This document shows, in pieces, positions 14,400 through 22,904 of a stretch of DNA of 22,904 nt; the first letter of the stretch is position 1; each line of letters opens with the position of its first letter. The stretch lies in NCBI GenBank assembly GCA_964511405.1, contig CAZEFK010000120.1, positions 1-22,904 of the forward strand. The letters are read 5' to 3'. Position numbers and translations under genes: made by a program. The notes below the pieces were generated by a model that was given only the letters and a program-made list of their open reading frames with translations, ran no database searches and had not been told where the DNA came from. Source of the stretch: CAZEFK01 sp964511405. Lineage in GTDB: Bacteria > Pseudomonadota > Alphaproteobacteria > Elsterales > Elsteraceae.

Positions 14400-15767
14400 A
14401 TGATGGACAGTTTTTCGCCTATCGGCGGACCAATTCAGCTCTTCTACACGCCCATCGGCGCTAAGCGGCTTCCAACCATCTCTCACGCCGAAGGCCTCTA
14501 CATGTGGGATACTGCCGGGAAGCGTTACGTTGACGCGTCATCCGGGCCGATCTGCTGCAATCTAGGGCACGGCAACCGCCGTGTGATAGAGGCCGGCATC
14601 ACGCAGATGTCGAAGGTGTCCTTTGCAAGCAGGAATCTTTTCGAAAACGAGCCGAACATTCAACTGGCTGAATTGCTGGCGACGCTTTCCGGTCCGGGTT
14701 TCGAACGAGCGTTTATCGTCTCCGGCGGTTCCGAAGCCACGGAAGCGGCGCTCAAGTTCGCTCGGCAATACGCTGTCGTCACCGGCCAGGGTACGAAATG
14801 GAAAGTGCTTGCCAGAATGCCGAGCTACCACGGCGCGTCATTGGGGGCCGTGTCGGTGACGGGAGATCCCGAAAGCGAATACCTCTATGGCGAGGTCACT
14901 CGCGTCATGCCGAAGGTGCCGGCGCCCTTCACCTATCGGCTCGCCGACGGTCAAGATGCAAAGGGTGCGGCCGAGACGGCAGCCAGAGCGCTGGAAGAGG
15001 CCATTCTTGCGGAGGGACCCGAGACCGTACTCGCCTTTATCATGGAGCCGGTCGGGGGGCTCGCGACAGGCGCACTGGTCGCACACGACGTCTATTACAG
15101 CCTCGTTCGCGACATCTGCACGCGCCATGGCGTCCTGCTCATTTTCGACGAGGTGATGAGCGGCGCCGGGCGTACGGGCAAGTTCCTGTCCGCGGAGCAT
15201 TGGCCGCTCGCCAAGCCCGACATCTGTACCCTCGCCAAGGGCGTTTCGGCGGGCTACACGCCTCTTGGCGTTGTCATGGTCAGCGCCCAGATGACGGACA
15301 TCCTGCGCAACGCGGGGGGCTTCGTCCACGGCCACACCTATTCCGCCAATCCGCTGTCCTGCGCCATCGCCCATGCAGCGCTCACCGAACTGGTCGAGCG
15401 GGATCTGATGAGCAATGCAGCCGATATGGGCGAGCTTCTGAAAACGGAGCTGATTGCCCTGATGGATCGCTGCGATTTCATTGGCGATGTGCGCGGCAAG
15501 GGTCTGCTGACGGCCATCGAGGTTGTGTCGGATAAGGAACGGAAATCGGTTTTTGCATCCGAAGAACCATCGGTCGGCCGCCTGGTTCGACTGGGCATCG
15601 AACGAGGCCTTCTGCTCTACACGCGCCGTACGGCATATGGTCGCTACGGAGAGTGGTTGATGATCGCCCCGCCTCTCATTGTCACAAGAGAACAAGTGCA
15701 CGAGATCGTCGGCTTGCTCGAGGAGACATTTGCTGCGTTCAAGGCCGAAAAAGCGGGTAGACCATGA
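14400..15767 (+). CDS. Class III (omega-type) PLP-dependent aminotransferase
   Basis: 455-residue cytoplasmic fold-type I PLP enzyme that moves an amino group between an omega- or alpha-amino compound and a keto acid. Seen: the phosphate-binding turn SGGSE at 108-112, the cofactor aspartate D250 in FDEVMSGAGRTG, the Schiff-base lysine K280 in LAKGVSAGYTPLG, and HGHTYSANPLSCA near the second phosphate contact. Length is typical (430-460). Start is ATG 14400 or the adjacent ATG 14403; GGA lies 10-12 bases upstream. Codon use is poorer in GC than flanking genes (a 60-base sample at 15421-15480 has 32 G/C). It is divergent from the liv operon across a shared palindrome and convergent with tetR. 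Substrate cannot be read from sequence; no clear match to GABA, ornithine or biotin-type members. Confidence 0.92.
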   Translation: MMDSFSPIGGPIQLFYTPIGAKRLPTISHAEGLYMWDTAGKRYVDASSGPICCNLGHGNRRVIEAGITQMSKVSFASRNLFENEPNIQLAELLATLSGPGFERAFIVSGGSEATEAALKFARQYAVVTGQGTKWKVLARMPSYHGASLGAVSVTGDPESEYLYGEVTRVMPKVPAPFTYRLADGQDAKGAAETAARALEEAILAEGPETVLAFIMEPVGGLATGALVAHDVYYSLVRDICTRHGVLLIFDEVMSGAGRTGKFLSAEHWPLAKPDICTLAKGVSAGYTPLGVVMVSAQMTDILRNAGGFVHGHTYSANPLSCAIAHAALTELVERDLMSNAADMGELLKTELIALMDRCDFIGDVRGKGLLTAIEVVSDKERKSVFASEEPSVGRLVRLGIERGLLLYTRRTAYGRYGEWLMIAPPLIVTREQVHEIVGLLEETFAAFKAEKAGRP

Positions 15768-15844
15768 TGGCGTCCGTAGTCCCCGTTCACCGGAAGCCGC
15801 GGCAGTTGTCCCTTGGGATGATCGATGCCGGCGCTTTCGGCGCC

Positions 15845-16594
15845 TCAGGATGATCGCCGAGGTTGCCTGCCGATGATGGCCTCCAGACCGGTGATGAAGG
15901 CATCGACAAACAGCTCGAAGCTGTCGTCCATCGGCGCCTCGGCACCATTCTGCCACCGCAAGATAAAGCTCCTGTTGGCCATCCCCTCGATATTATTCGC
16001 GAGGATGGGATGGCTTTCAGCGTCCACCGAAGCGACGACCCTGCGCATCCCCATCGCCCACTCGGCCGCTTCCTCCTTCGGCACCATCGCAAATTCCTGG
16101 GTCGTGAAGCCCACCATGGTCGCGATGACGGCGTTGTAAGCGGCTCGCAATTGCCCGGGCGGACACCCTGCCTGACTCAGAACCGTCAGAATGCTCTCGA
16201 TCATATCCAAGTCGACACTCGCATTGGAGACGAGTTGGACGCCGATGAGTGGCGCAACGTTCGGATGCCGGCGGATGGCCTCGCGATAGTTTCGAAACAG
16301 GGACTTCAGCCATATCTTCCAATCGAGCGGAAGAGCGGGTGCGATGCCGCGCAGCACTTCCGAAATGACTGCGCCGATGACCGCGTTGCGGCCTGGAATA
16401 TGCCAATAAATCGCGGTGGGATAAACCCCCAGTTCCTTCGCCAGATTGCGCATGCTGAAGTTTTCGAGCTCGGTGGTATCGATGAGCTTGATCGCGGCAG
16501 CGACGATCGCTTCCCTGGTGAGGCCAGGCAGATCAGTCTGCGGCTTCGGTTTGCGCGGTGCTCGCCGCTGTCGACCCACGACGGCCTGGTTCAT
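15845..16594 (-). CDS. TetR/AcrR-family transcriptional regulator
   Basis: 249-residue DNA-binding repressor-type protein. After a basic N-terminal arm (GRQRRAPRKPKPQ) comes LTREAIVAAAIKLID, then the helix-turn-helix MRNLAKELGVYPTAIYWHI at about 48-66, a standard TetR form, followed by an all-helical ligand-binding region with the TetR C-terminal feel (FELFVDAFITGLEAII). Start ATG 16594 was chosen because GGAG lies about 8 bases upstream; the open frame continues 19 codons further to ATG 16651, which has no such site. It converges with the aminotransferase gene, 77 bases apart, and shares its lower GC. The 10-bp palindrome at 14199-14226 is a plausible target. No matching copy of that half-site was found in front of tetR, so autoregulation by the same site is not supported. 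Confidence 0.92.
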   Translation of the reverse strand: MNQAVVGRQRRAPRKPKPQTDLPGLTREAIVAAAIKLIDTTELENFSMRNLAKELGVYPTAIYWHIPGRNAVIGAVISEVLRGIAPALPLDWKIWLKSLFRNYREAIRRHPNVAPLIGVQLVSNASVDLDMIESILTVLSQAGCPPGQLRAAYNAVIATMVGFTTQEFAMVPKEEAAEWAMGMRRVVASVDAESHPILANNIEGMANRSFILRWQNGAEAPMDDSFELFVDAFITGLEAIIGRQPRRSS

Positions 16595-16717
16595 TTTCGA
16601 TTCTCCATTCCCGACCATCGATTGTCCCGCAAGGCCACCCCGAGCCGACAAAACGGCCCATTGTCCTTAGCTCGAGCGCGGAAAATCCCGGCGGCTCTCC
16701 CTGATCAGGTGGGCTGA

Positions 16718-17071
16718 TCGATCTCACCGGCCGGCGTCTACAGCGGCTTGGAGCCGATCATCGGCCGGCCGATCCGGACCGACGCGATCGTCGACAGCTG
16801 GCAGGATATCATCCGGCTCGCCGCGTCGATCAAGGCCGGAAGCGTGGCGCCGTCGACCATGCCGAAGAAGCTGTCGGCCTATAAGCGGCAGAACCAGCTC
16901 GACTTGGCCCTTGCCGAGGTTGGCCGGATCGAACGGACGCTGTTCTCGCTCGATTGGCTGGAGAACAAGGACTTGCGCCGGCGTTGCCAGGCCGGCCTGA
17001 ACAAGGGCGAAGCCCGTCATGCCCTTGCCCAGACCATCTATGCGCACCGGCAAGGCCGCTTCGCAGATTGA
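16718..17071 (+). pseudogene. tnpA: Tn3-family transposase (TnpA) C-terminal remnant
   Basis: A 117-codon open stretch after TGA 16715 (first Leu/Met-type start TTG 16748) reads as the near-C-terminal part of Tn3-type transposases: LEPIIGRPIRTDAIVDSW, IRLAASIKAGSV, LSAYKRQNQLDLALAEVGRI, then ERTLFSLDWLENKDLRRRC and the family hallmark AGLNKGEARHALA. Intact proteins are near 1000 residues; here both ends are missing. The stop after GRFAD looks like a CGA-to-TGA change, because the next codon still fits the family's ADRS. No terminal inverted repeats or resolvase were seen. It is a relic marking past mobile-element activity at the right edge of the GC-poor block. Confidence 0.85.
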
Positions 17072-17115
17072 TCGTGACGTCGCGCGTCGCCCGATCCGTT
17101 CGGCTGTATGCCCAG

Positions 17116-19395
17116 TCAAGCCGACGGTGCGAGCGCCGCATCCAGGGTGGCCCGGAACTGCGCCGGGGCGCAGTCGCTCTCGATCCGGGACAGGGCGCGC
17201 TCGCGGATCGTCTGCCACAGCCCCTCGCCCTCATGGAGCCGCGCGCAGGCTGCGGCGAAGGCGTCCGGGTCGCCGCCGACCAGCAGCTCGGCGCCGTCCG
17301 CCCAGCCGAGCTGCTGGGCCAGGAGCGGCGTTGCCACCACCGGCAACCCCGCCGCCGCCGCCTCGTGGACCTTGTGCGGGATGCCGGCGGCATAGCGGGT
17401 CGGCGCGATGAAGACGCGGGCCCGGTCGTACAGCGGCCGCAGGTCGTCGACGCGGCCCAGCAGCTGCAGCGCGGGATGGCGCAGCTGCGCCAGGCGCGGC
17501 GCGGCCGCCGAGCCGGCCACGGTCAGGCGCGGGGCGGTGCCCAGCCGCTGCTCCAGCACCGGCAGGATCTCCTCCACGAACCAGACCAGGCTGTCGACAT
17601 TGGGCGTGTCGTCCTCGTCCAGGCGGCCCACGAACAGCAAGCCGTCGCGGTCGGCGAACGGGCGCGTCGTCGGCTCCGGGCGCAGCTCATGGCCGAGCAC
17701 ATGCACCTGGGGCAGGCCGTGGGCGCGGTAATGGCCGGCCTCCTCCTCGGACACCGCCAGCACGGCGTCGGCGCGCGCGGCCAGCGCCATCTCGCCGGCG
17801 ATCAGGCGCTTCGCCTCGGCCTCGCCGGGCGGCTGGCCGGACAGGGTGGCCAGCTGGATCGCGCGCAAGGCCAGCAGCGCCTCGGCGTCATAGACCAGGC
17901 GCGCCGTGCCCAGCAGCTCGGCGCGGCGGGCCAGGTGCGGCGACAGGGCGGCCATGCAGTCGGCGCGGCTGACCAGCACCGTGTCGTAGTAGCCGCGCCG
18001 CTCGGCCAGGAAGCCGCCCAGGCCGGCGACGCCGAGCCCGGTCATGACCTCGACCTCCAGCGGCACCAGGCGCCGCACCTCGGGCCAGGCGGGACTAGGG
18101 CGGTGCAGGGGATAGAGCGTCACCGCCCAGCCGGCGTCGACGGCGGCCTGCAGGATCGCGGCGGCGCGCGGATAGCCGCTGCCCTCGCGCGGATCGGGCA
18201 GGCGGGCGTCCAGGATCAGCAGCCGGCCGCGCGCGGGCGGCCGCGCCCGCGCCCAGAGCTGGCGGTCGGGATCAAGCGGCGGCTGGCGCGCCAGCGCCGG
18301 CGCATGGGCGGCGCGGAACACCGCCTGGTTGCGCTGCTGCAGCGCCAGGGCGGCCGCGCGGTTGGCCGAGCTGGCGAACTCGTAATGCAGGATCTCCACG
18401 CGCGGGTCGTAGACGACGCGGCGGCCGGACGCCCACAGGCGCAGGCACAGGTCGGTCTCCTCGTAGTAAGCGGGCGCGTAGCGCTCGTCGAGGCCGCCCA
18501 GCGCGCGGAAGGCCTCGGCGTCGACCAGCAGGAAGGCGCCGGAGCAGAAATCGACGTCGCGGCGAGCCATCACCGCCGGGTCGGCCGGGTCGCGGTCGCG
18601 GCCATAGCCTTGGCAGGTGCCGTCGGCCCATACGATGCTGCCGGCCTCCTGCAGCCGGCCGTGATGCAGCAGGATCTTGCCGCCGACCGCCGCGACCCGC
18701 GGCAGCGCCATGCTGTCCAGCGCCGCGGCCAGCGCGCCCGGCAGCAGCAGCGCGTCGTTGTTGAGCAGCAGCAGGTGGCGGCCGCGCGCCAGCGCCGCCG
18801 CCTGGTTGACCGCCTTCAGGAAGCCGACATTGTCCGCGTTGCGCACGACCCGCGCGTCGGCGACCAGCGCCAGCAGCCGGTCGGTGTCGTCGCTGGACGC
18901 ATTGTCGACGATGATCACCTCGACCGGCACGTCGGCGTGGGCAGCGATCGACTCCAGGCAGGCCCAGGTCAGCGCGGCCTGATTGTACAGCACCAGCAGG
19001 ATCGAGATCGCGGGCTCGGCGGCGCGCGGCAGACGCAGCGGCACGCCGCGGCGCAGCGCCGCCTGCAGGCGCAGCTCCGCGTGCAGCTTGACCACCGCCT
19101 TGGCGGCCTCGACCTGGTCGGCCGGCAGGATCGCGCCGGCCGGCGCCGGCGCCCGCGCCGGTCCGCGACGCGCGGCCCAGGCGTAGCGCAGCCGCATGGC
19201 GCGTTCGAACAGCAGCCGCGCCCAGGCCTTGCGCCGCAGGCCGGTGCGCAGAGCCCGCACCGGCGCGGTGATCCGCCAGGACAGCGATGCCTGCATGGCC
19301 TCCAGCGCCCGCTCCAGAGTGCGGATGCGCTGGTCGCGGGCGTCGAGCTCGGCGCGCAGCTCGGCGACCCGGGTGTCGTCGGCGTCTCGCGCCAT
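17116..19395 (-). CDS. Two-domain glycosyltransferase: coiled coil / GT2 / GT4
   Basis: 759-residue cytoplasmic protein. A short coiled coil (about 5-37) leads into SLSWRITAPVRALR (37-50), the same signature as in the giant protein at 2041-7077. GT2 domain about 128-345: VDNASSDDT with D164, NND at 212-214, ACLES and the YYEETDLCLR acid pair near 311-314. GT4-type GT-B domain about 390-755: RLLILDARLPDPREGSG, LLFVGRLDEDDTPNVDSL, and HKVHEAAAAGLPVV at 674-687. Start ATG 19395 was chosen because the coiled coil begins there; the open frame extends upstream but overlaps the antitoxin gene antisense-frame-wise and loses coding character. It is likely part of the same polysaccharide locus as block 1-7077. 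Sugars unknown. Confidence 0.92.
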   Translation of the reverse strand: MARDADDTRVAELRAELDARDQRIRTLERALEAMQASLSWRITAPVRALRTGLRRKAWARLLFERAMRLRYAWAARRGPARAPAPAGAILPADQVEAAKAVVKLHAELRLQAALRRGVPLRLPRAAEPAISILLVLYNQAALTWACLESIAAHADVPVEVIIVDNASSDDTDRLLALVADARVVRNADNVGFLKAVNQAAALARGRHLLLLNNDALLLPGALAAALDSMALPRVAAVGGKILLHHGRLQEAGSIVWADGTCQGYGRDRDPADPAVMARRDVDFCSGAFLLVDAEAFRALGGLDERYAPAYYEETDLCLRLWASGRRVVYDPRVEILHYEFASSANRAAALALQQRNQAVFRAAHAPALARQPPLDPDRQLWARARPPARGRLLILDARLPDPREGSGYPRAAAILQAAVDAGWAVTLYPLHRPSPAWPEVRRLVPLEVEVMTGLGVAGLGGFLAERRGYYDTVLVSRADCMAALSPHLARRAELLGTARLVYDAEALLALRAIQLATLSGQPPGEAEAKRLIAGEMALAARADAVLAVSEEEAGHYRAHGLPQVHVLGHELRPEPTTRPFADRDGLLFVGRLDEDDTPNVDSLVWFVEEILPVLEQRLGTAPRLTVAGSAAAPRLAQLRHPALQLLGRVDDLRPLYDRARVFIAPTRYAAGIPHKVHEAAAAGLPVVATPLLAQQLGWADGAELLVGGDPDAFAAACARLHEGEGLWQTIRERALSRIESDCAPAQFRATLDAALAPSA

Positions 19396-19427
19396 CGGCC
19401 CTGCCTTGTTCCCGTGGGTGCGCCCGT

Positions 19428-19487
19428 TTAGCAGGGATCGCGGGGAACGGGGAGAGGGCGCCGCGCTTCGACCAGGAAGCGCGTCAG
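19428..19487 (-). pseudogene. Probable stump of a DUF5615/PIN-like toxin gene
   Basis: Directly overlapping the antitoxin stop as CTGA, a 19-codon frame reads LTRFLVEARRPLP and then stops after PRDPC. Toxins that normally follow DUF433 genes begin with a closely similar stretch (RFLVDAQLP-type). The resemblance is lost after about ten residues and the first codon is CTG instead of ATG/GTG. I infer a deletion that removed the toxin body and left the antitoxin alone. The match is short and could be chance. Confidence 0.4.
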
Positions 19488-19708
19488 CCCACGCGCAGCA
19501 CGAGGTGGTCGCACTGCCGAGCGGCGTATTCCAGGGCGGCGGTAATGTCGCCGTCCTCCAGCAACGGATGATCCGCGAGGATTTCCGCGCGGTCCGCGCC
19601 GGCGGCCAGTAGGTCGAGCACGTCTTTGACGCGGATGCGCAGGCCGCGCAGGCAGGGGCGGCCCCCGCATTGGCCGGGATCGACGGTGATCCGATGGGTT
19701 TCACTCAT
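19484..19708 (-). CDS. DUF433 domain protein (antitoxin-like)
   Basis: 74-residue protein of the DUF433 family, small helix-turn-helix proteins usually encoded just ahead of a DUF5615 PIN-like nuclease and treated as antitoxins. Seen: ITVDPGQCGGRPCLRGLRIRV, read as DPGQCGGRPC then LRGLRIRVKDVL, followed by LAAGADRAEILADHPLLEDGDITAAL, i.e. DRAEILADHP and LLEDGDITAALEYAA, the full family core. Length is normal (70-80). The start ATG 19708 has AGGGAGA seven bases upstream. No intact toxin follows; only a stump is seen at 19428-19487, after which the glycosyltransferase begins. It could still be expressed as an orphan antitoxin or regulator. Confidence 0.87.
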   Translation of the reverse strand: MSETHRITVDPGQCGGRPCLRGLRIRVKDVLDLLAAGADRAEILADHPLLEDGDITAALEYAARQCDHLVLRVG

Positions 19709-19749
19709 GCTTCGTCTCCCTATCGAGCATGATCTCGGGTCGCCCCACC

Positions 19750-22068
19750 CTAGGCGAGAACCAGCGCGATCGGCCCCGACGCGGCCGTCAACGCCGGCCT
19801 TGCACCGCCCATCGCGCGCACGGTGATCCGGTCGAAGGCCGGGCGGAAGCTGCCGCTGGCGGTCATCGCCATGGCATCGCCCTGCCGCTCGAAGCGGAGA
19901 TGCAGGCCGCCGGTTCGCCAGTCGGCCATCTCGCCGTCGTCCTCGTAGAGGTCCGCGGTCGATGGCGTGGGCGACGACCCGAACACCAGCAGCCGGCGCT
20001 GGTCGCCATCGGCCACCGGCACCAGGGCGCCGGCGCGCACGAACACCGGCAGCCGGCCGAGCGGGGCGGCGACGCGGACGGTCTGGCCGCCGGCATGGGC
20101 GGTGCCGTCGTGCAGGTCATGCCAGCCGCCGGGATGGGCGGGCAGGTAGACCGCGCGCTCGGTGGCGCCCGCCTCCAGCACCGGCGCCACCAGCAGGTCG
20201 GGGCCGAGCAGGAAGCTGTCCTCGACGGTGCGGGCCGCCGGGTCGTCCGGGAACCCGTAGAACAGCGGCCGCACGGCCGGCTCGTTGGCCGCCGCTGCGC
20301 GCCACATCTGCGTGTAGAGATAGGGCATCAGCCGGACGCGCAGCCGCATGACCTCGCGCACCTGGGGCAGCACCGAGGGATGCATCCAGGGCTGGTTGAC
20401 GACGCCGTCCGCCTTCCACGAGTTCATGACGAAGCGCGGCCACAGCGCGCAGAACTCGACGAACCGGCAGAACAGCTCGGGGTCGGGGCTGGGGCCGTGG
20501 AAGCCGCCGACATCGTGGCCGGTGTTGAACATGCCCGACAGGCTCATGTTCAGGCCCTGGGTCAGGTTGAAGCGCAGCGACTTCCACGCCGTCTCGTTGT
20601 CGCCCGACCAGGTCTGGCCGTAGCGCCAGATGCCGGCGCCGCCGGCGCGGGTGATGGCGTAGGGCCGCTTGCCCGGGGCGTGGGCCGCCTGGGTCTCGTA
20701 GGACAGCTTGGTCATCAGCAGCGCCTGGGCCGGCCGCGCCAGCGCCTGCGGATAGGGACGGCCGTCGCCGTGGCAGACCGCATCCTCGTCCCAGATCTCG
20801 TATTCGTTGTTGTCGTTCCAGACCGCGGCCACGCCATAGTCGAGCAGCGCTGATTCGATGCCGCGGCGCCACCATTGGCGGCCCGCCGGATTGGTGAAGT
20901 CCAGATGGAAGCCCAGCCCGTCCCAGAATTGGGCGACCGCCGGCTCGCCGGTGGCGCCGTCCTGGACCAGGGCCTTGGCCTGCTGGACCTCGGCCAGGCG
21001 CGGGTGGTCGTCGAGCAGGCACGGCTTGAGGTTGGTCACCGGCTGCATCCCGGCCGCTTTGAGCCGGGCCATGGTCGCGGCCGGATCGGGGAATTTCTCG
21101 CGGTTCCAGTTGAAGGCATAGCGCCGCTTGCCGATCGAGGTGTAGCCCGAGCCGAAATGGAAGCTCGCGCACGGGATCTCATGACGCAGGCACTCCGCGA
21201 TGAAGGCGGTGAGCCTGCGGTCGGCGTCGGGCGAGTCCGGGATGGTCATGGTGGTCATGCCGAAGCCCAGCGACCAGCGCGGCGGGAAGGCCTGGCCGCC
21301 GGTCAGCCACGAGAAGCGGCGGACCACGTCAGGCACGGTCGGCCCCGACAGGACATAGTAATCCAGGTCGCCGTCCACCGCCGCATAGGACCGGAACAGG
21401 CCGTGATAGTTGTCGATGGTGCAGCCCAGGTCGATGTCGGCGACCGCCAAATTGTCGTAGAAGACGCCGTGGGCGCCGGCCGGGCCGTCGACCAGGATCA
21501 CCGGGATCATCTTGTACAGCGGGTCGCTGAGCTCGGCGTCGAAGCCGCAGGGGTCGACCGCGTCGATGCGGAAGCGGCGGCCGGTGCGGTCCAGCGGGCC
21601 GGCCTTGTCGCCCAGGCCGTAATGCCGGTCGGCCTCGTCCCGCGCCATGGCATGGGTCACGGCACCCGTCTTGCGCGACAGGAAGTAGGCCTGGGTGCGC
21701 CGGTCCTGCAGGAACGGGCGGTCCTCGCCCGGCCGCCGCCACTCGATCGAAAAGGGCGCCAGCTGCACGACCGCGGTGAGGCCGCCGGCCGCCGCCAGCG
21801 TGACCGTCTCGCCGTCGGCGGCGACCTCGGCAGCCGGGCAGGCGAAGCCCGTCAGATCGTCCCGCGGCCGGCCCTCATAGGGCGGTTCCAGCCCGCCCGG
21901 CGCGATCGACCAGCCGCGGTCCAGGCGGTAGCCGCCGGGCCGCTTCAGGACGACCCGGCCGATATCGGCCTCCAGCAGGCCGACCCGGAGCTCGGCCCCG
22001 AAATCCAGGTCGAAGACGGCCCAGATGCCGTCGCGGCCGCGATAGCGGCCGGTGGTGAGCGCTTTCAT
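19750..22068 (-). CDS. GH31 family alpha-glycosidase
   Basis: 772-residue retaining alpha-glycosidase of glycoside hydrolase family 31 (alpha-glucosidase/alpha-xylosidase group). An N-terminal beta-sandwich region ends near LTGGQAFPPRWSLGFGM, where the barrel begins. The nucleophile is D419 in VWNDNNEYEIWD (family WxDxNE form) and the acid/base is D490 in TWSGDNETAW. FHFGSGYTSIG, NTGHDVGGFHG and LRVRLMPYLYTQMW are further family segments, and a C-terminal beta domain holds LFVFGSS-like and YEDDGE stretches. No signal peptide, so it should act in the cytoplasm on imported oligosaccharide. GGAG lies 8 bases before ATG 22068. It begins 17 bases after the ABC ATPase stop, so the two share an operon. 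The exact linkage and sugar cannot be told; sulfoquinovosidase is possible for GH31 beside ABC genes but its marks were not recognised. Confidence 0.93.
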   Translation of the reverse strand: MKALTTGRYRGRDGIWAVFDLDFGAELRVGLLEADIGRVVLKRPGGYRLDRGWSIAPGGLEPPYEGRPRDDLTGFACPAAEVAADGETVTLAAAGGLTAVVQLAPFSIEWRRPGEDRPFLQDRRTQAYFLSRKTGAVTHAMARDEADRHYGLGDKAGPLDRTGRRFRIDAVDPCGFDAELSDPLYKMIPVILVDGPAGAHGVFYDNLAVADIDLGCTIDNYHGLFRSYAAVDGDLDYYVLSGPTVPDVVRRFSWLTGGQAFPPRWSLGFGMTTMTIPDSPDADRRLTAFIAECLRHEIPCASFHFGSGYTSIGKRRYAFNWNREKFPDPAATMARLKAAGMQPVTNLKPCLLDDHPRLAEVQQAKALVQDGATGEPAVAQFWDGLGFHLDFTNPAGRQWWRRGIESALLDYGVAAVWNDNNEYEIWDEDAVCHGDGRPYPQALARPAQALLMTKLSYETQAAHAPGKRPYAITRAGGAGIWRYGQTWSGDNETAWKSLRFNLTQGLNMSLSGMFNTGHDVGGFHGPSPDPELFCRFVEFCALWPRFVMNSWKADGVVNQPWMHPSVLPQVREVMRLRVRLMPYLYTQMWRAAAANEPAVRPLFYGFPDDPAARTVEDSFLLGPDLLVAPVLEAGATERAVYLPAHPGGWHDLHDGTAHAGGQTVRVAAPLGRLPVFVRAGALVPVADGDQRRLLVFGSSPTPSTADLYEDDGEMADWRTGGLHLRFERQGDAMAMTASGSFRPAFDRITVRAMGGARPALTAASGPIALVLA

Positions 22069-22085
22069 GGCGGTCTCCGAAACAG

Positions 22086-22904
<819 letters not shown>

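Noticed and set aside
15830..15844. Hairpin GGCGC-TTTCG-GCGCC between the convergent aminotransferase and tetR genes
   Set aside because: The stem is only five base pairs and no T-run follows on either strand, so a terminator call is not supported.
16638..16675. GACAA/TTGTC inverted pair and a repeated GGACAAT upstream of tetR as an autoregulatory operator
   Set aside because: The arms are only five bases and unlike the palindrome at 14199-14226; chance occurrence is likely.
16954..19431. Open plus-strand frame of 825 codons
   Set aside because: Antisense to the coiled-coil/GT2/GT4 gene, low-complexity composition, no motifs.

Overview
The window reads as chromosomal DNA from a high-GC Gram-negative bacterium, most likely an alphaproteobacterium of the Rhodospirillales/Hyphomicrobiales type. 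This is inferred from very GC-rich codon use, tight gene packing with ATGA/TGATG overlaps, a Liv-type amino-acid/amide ABC operon, a MalK/UgpC-type sugar ABC ATPase beside a GH31 glycosidase, and long coiled-coil glycosyltransferases. The species cannot be named from sequence alone.

Layout. (A) 1-7077 is a surface-glycan locus. It holds an acyltransferase-3 membrane protein (minus, running off the left edge), then a divergent pair on plus: an unrecognised 243-aa protein overlapping by ATGA a 1678-aa protein that strings together a GT9-like region, a coiled coil, a GT2 domain, a WbsX-like domain and a GT4 domain. (B) 7078-7304 is a short gene-poor gap with what looks like the N-terminus of a RhuM-family gene. 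(C) 7305-14136 (minus) is a livK-livH-livM-livG-livF operon ending in a gene for a protein like the large subunit of N,N-dimethylformamidase; that last gene appears frameshifted near its C-terminus in a G5 run. (D) 14137-14399 is a divergent control region with a perfect 10-bp inverted repeat lying across predicted promoters on both strands. (E) 14400-16594 holds a class III aminotransferase (plus) and a convergent TetR-family regulator (minus), visibly poorer in GC than the rest. (F) 16718-17071 is the C-terminal remnant of a Tn3-family transposase. (G) 17116-19395 (minus) is a second coiled-coil/GT2/GT4 glycosyltransferase. (H) 19428-19708 (minus) is a DUF433 antitoxin-like gene followed by what looks like a 19-codon stump of its toxin. 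(I) 19750-22904 (minus) is a sugar module: GH31 glycosidase and a MalK/UgpC-type ABC ATPase cut by the right edge.

How it may work together. Blocks A and G look like parts of one polysaccharide-assembly locus. Blocks B to F, bounded by the RhuM-like and Tn3 remnants, could be a nitrogen/carbon scavenging module inserted into it: uptake of a small amide or amino-acid-like compound, amide hydrolysis by the DMFase-like enzyme, and transamination, with the TetR protein a candidate regulator of the shared divergent promoter. The insertion and the regulatory link are inferences. No tRNA, rRNA or CRISPR array was seen.
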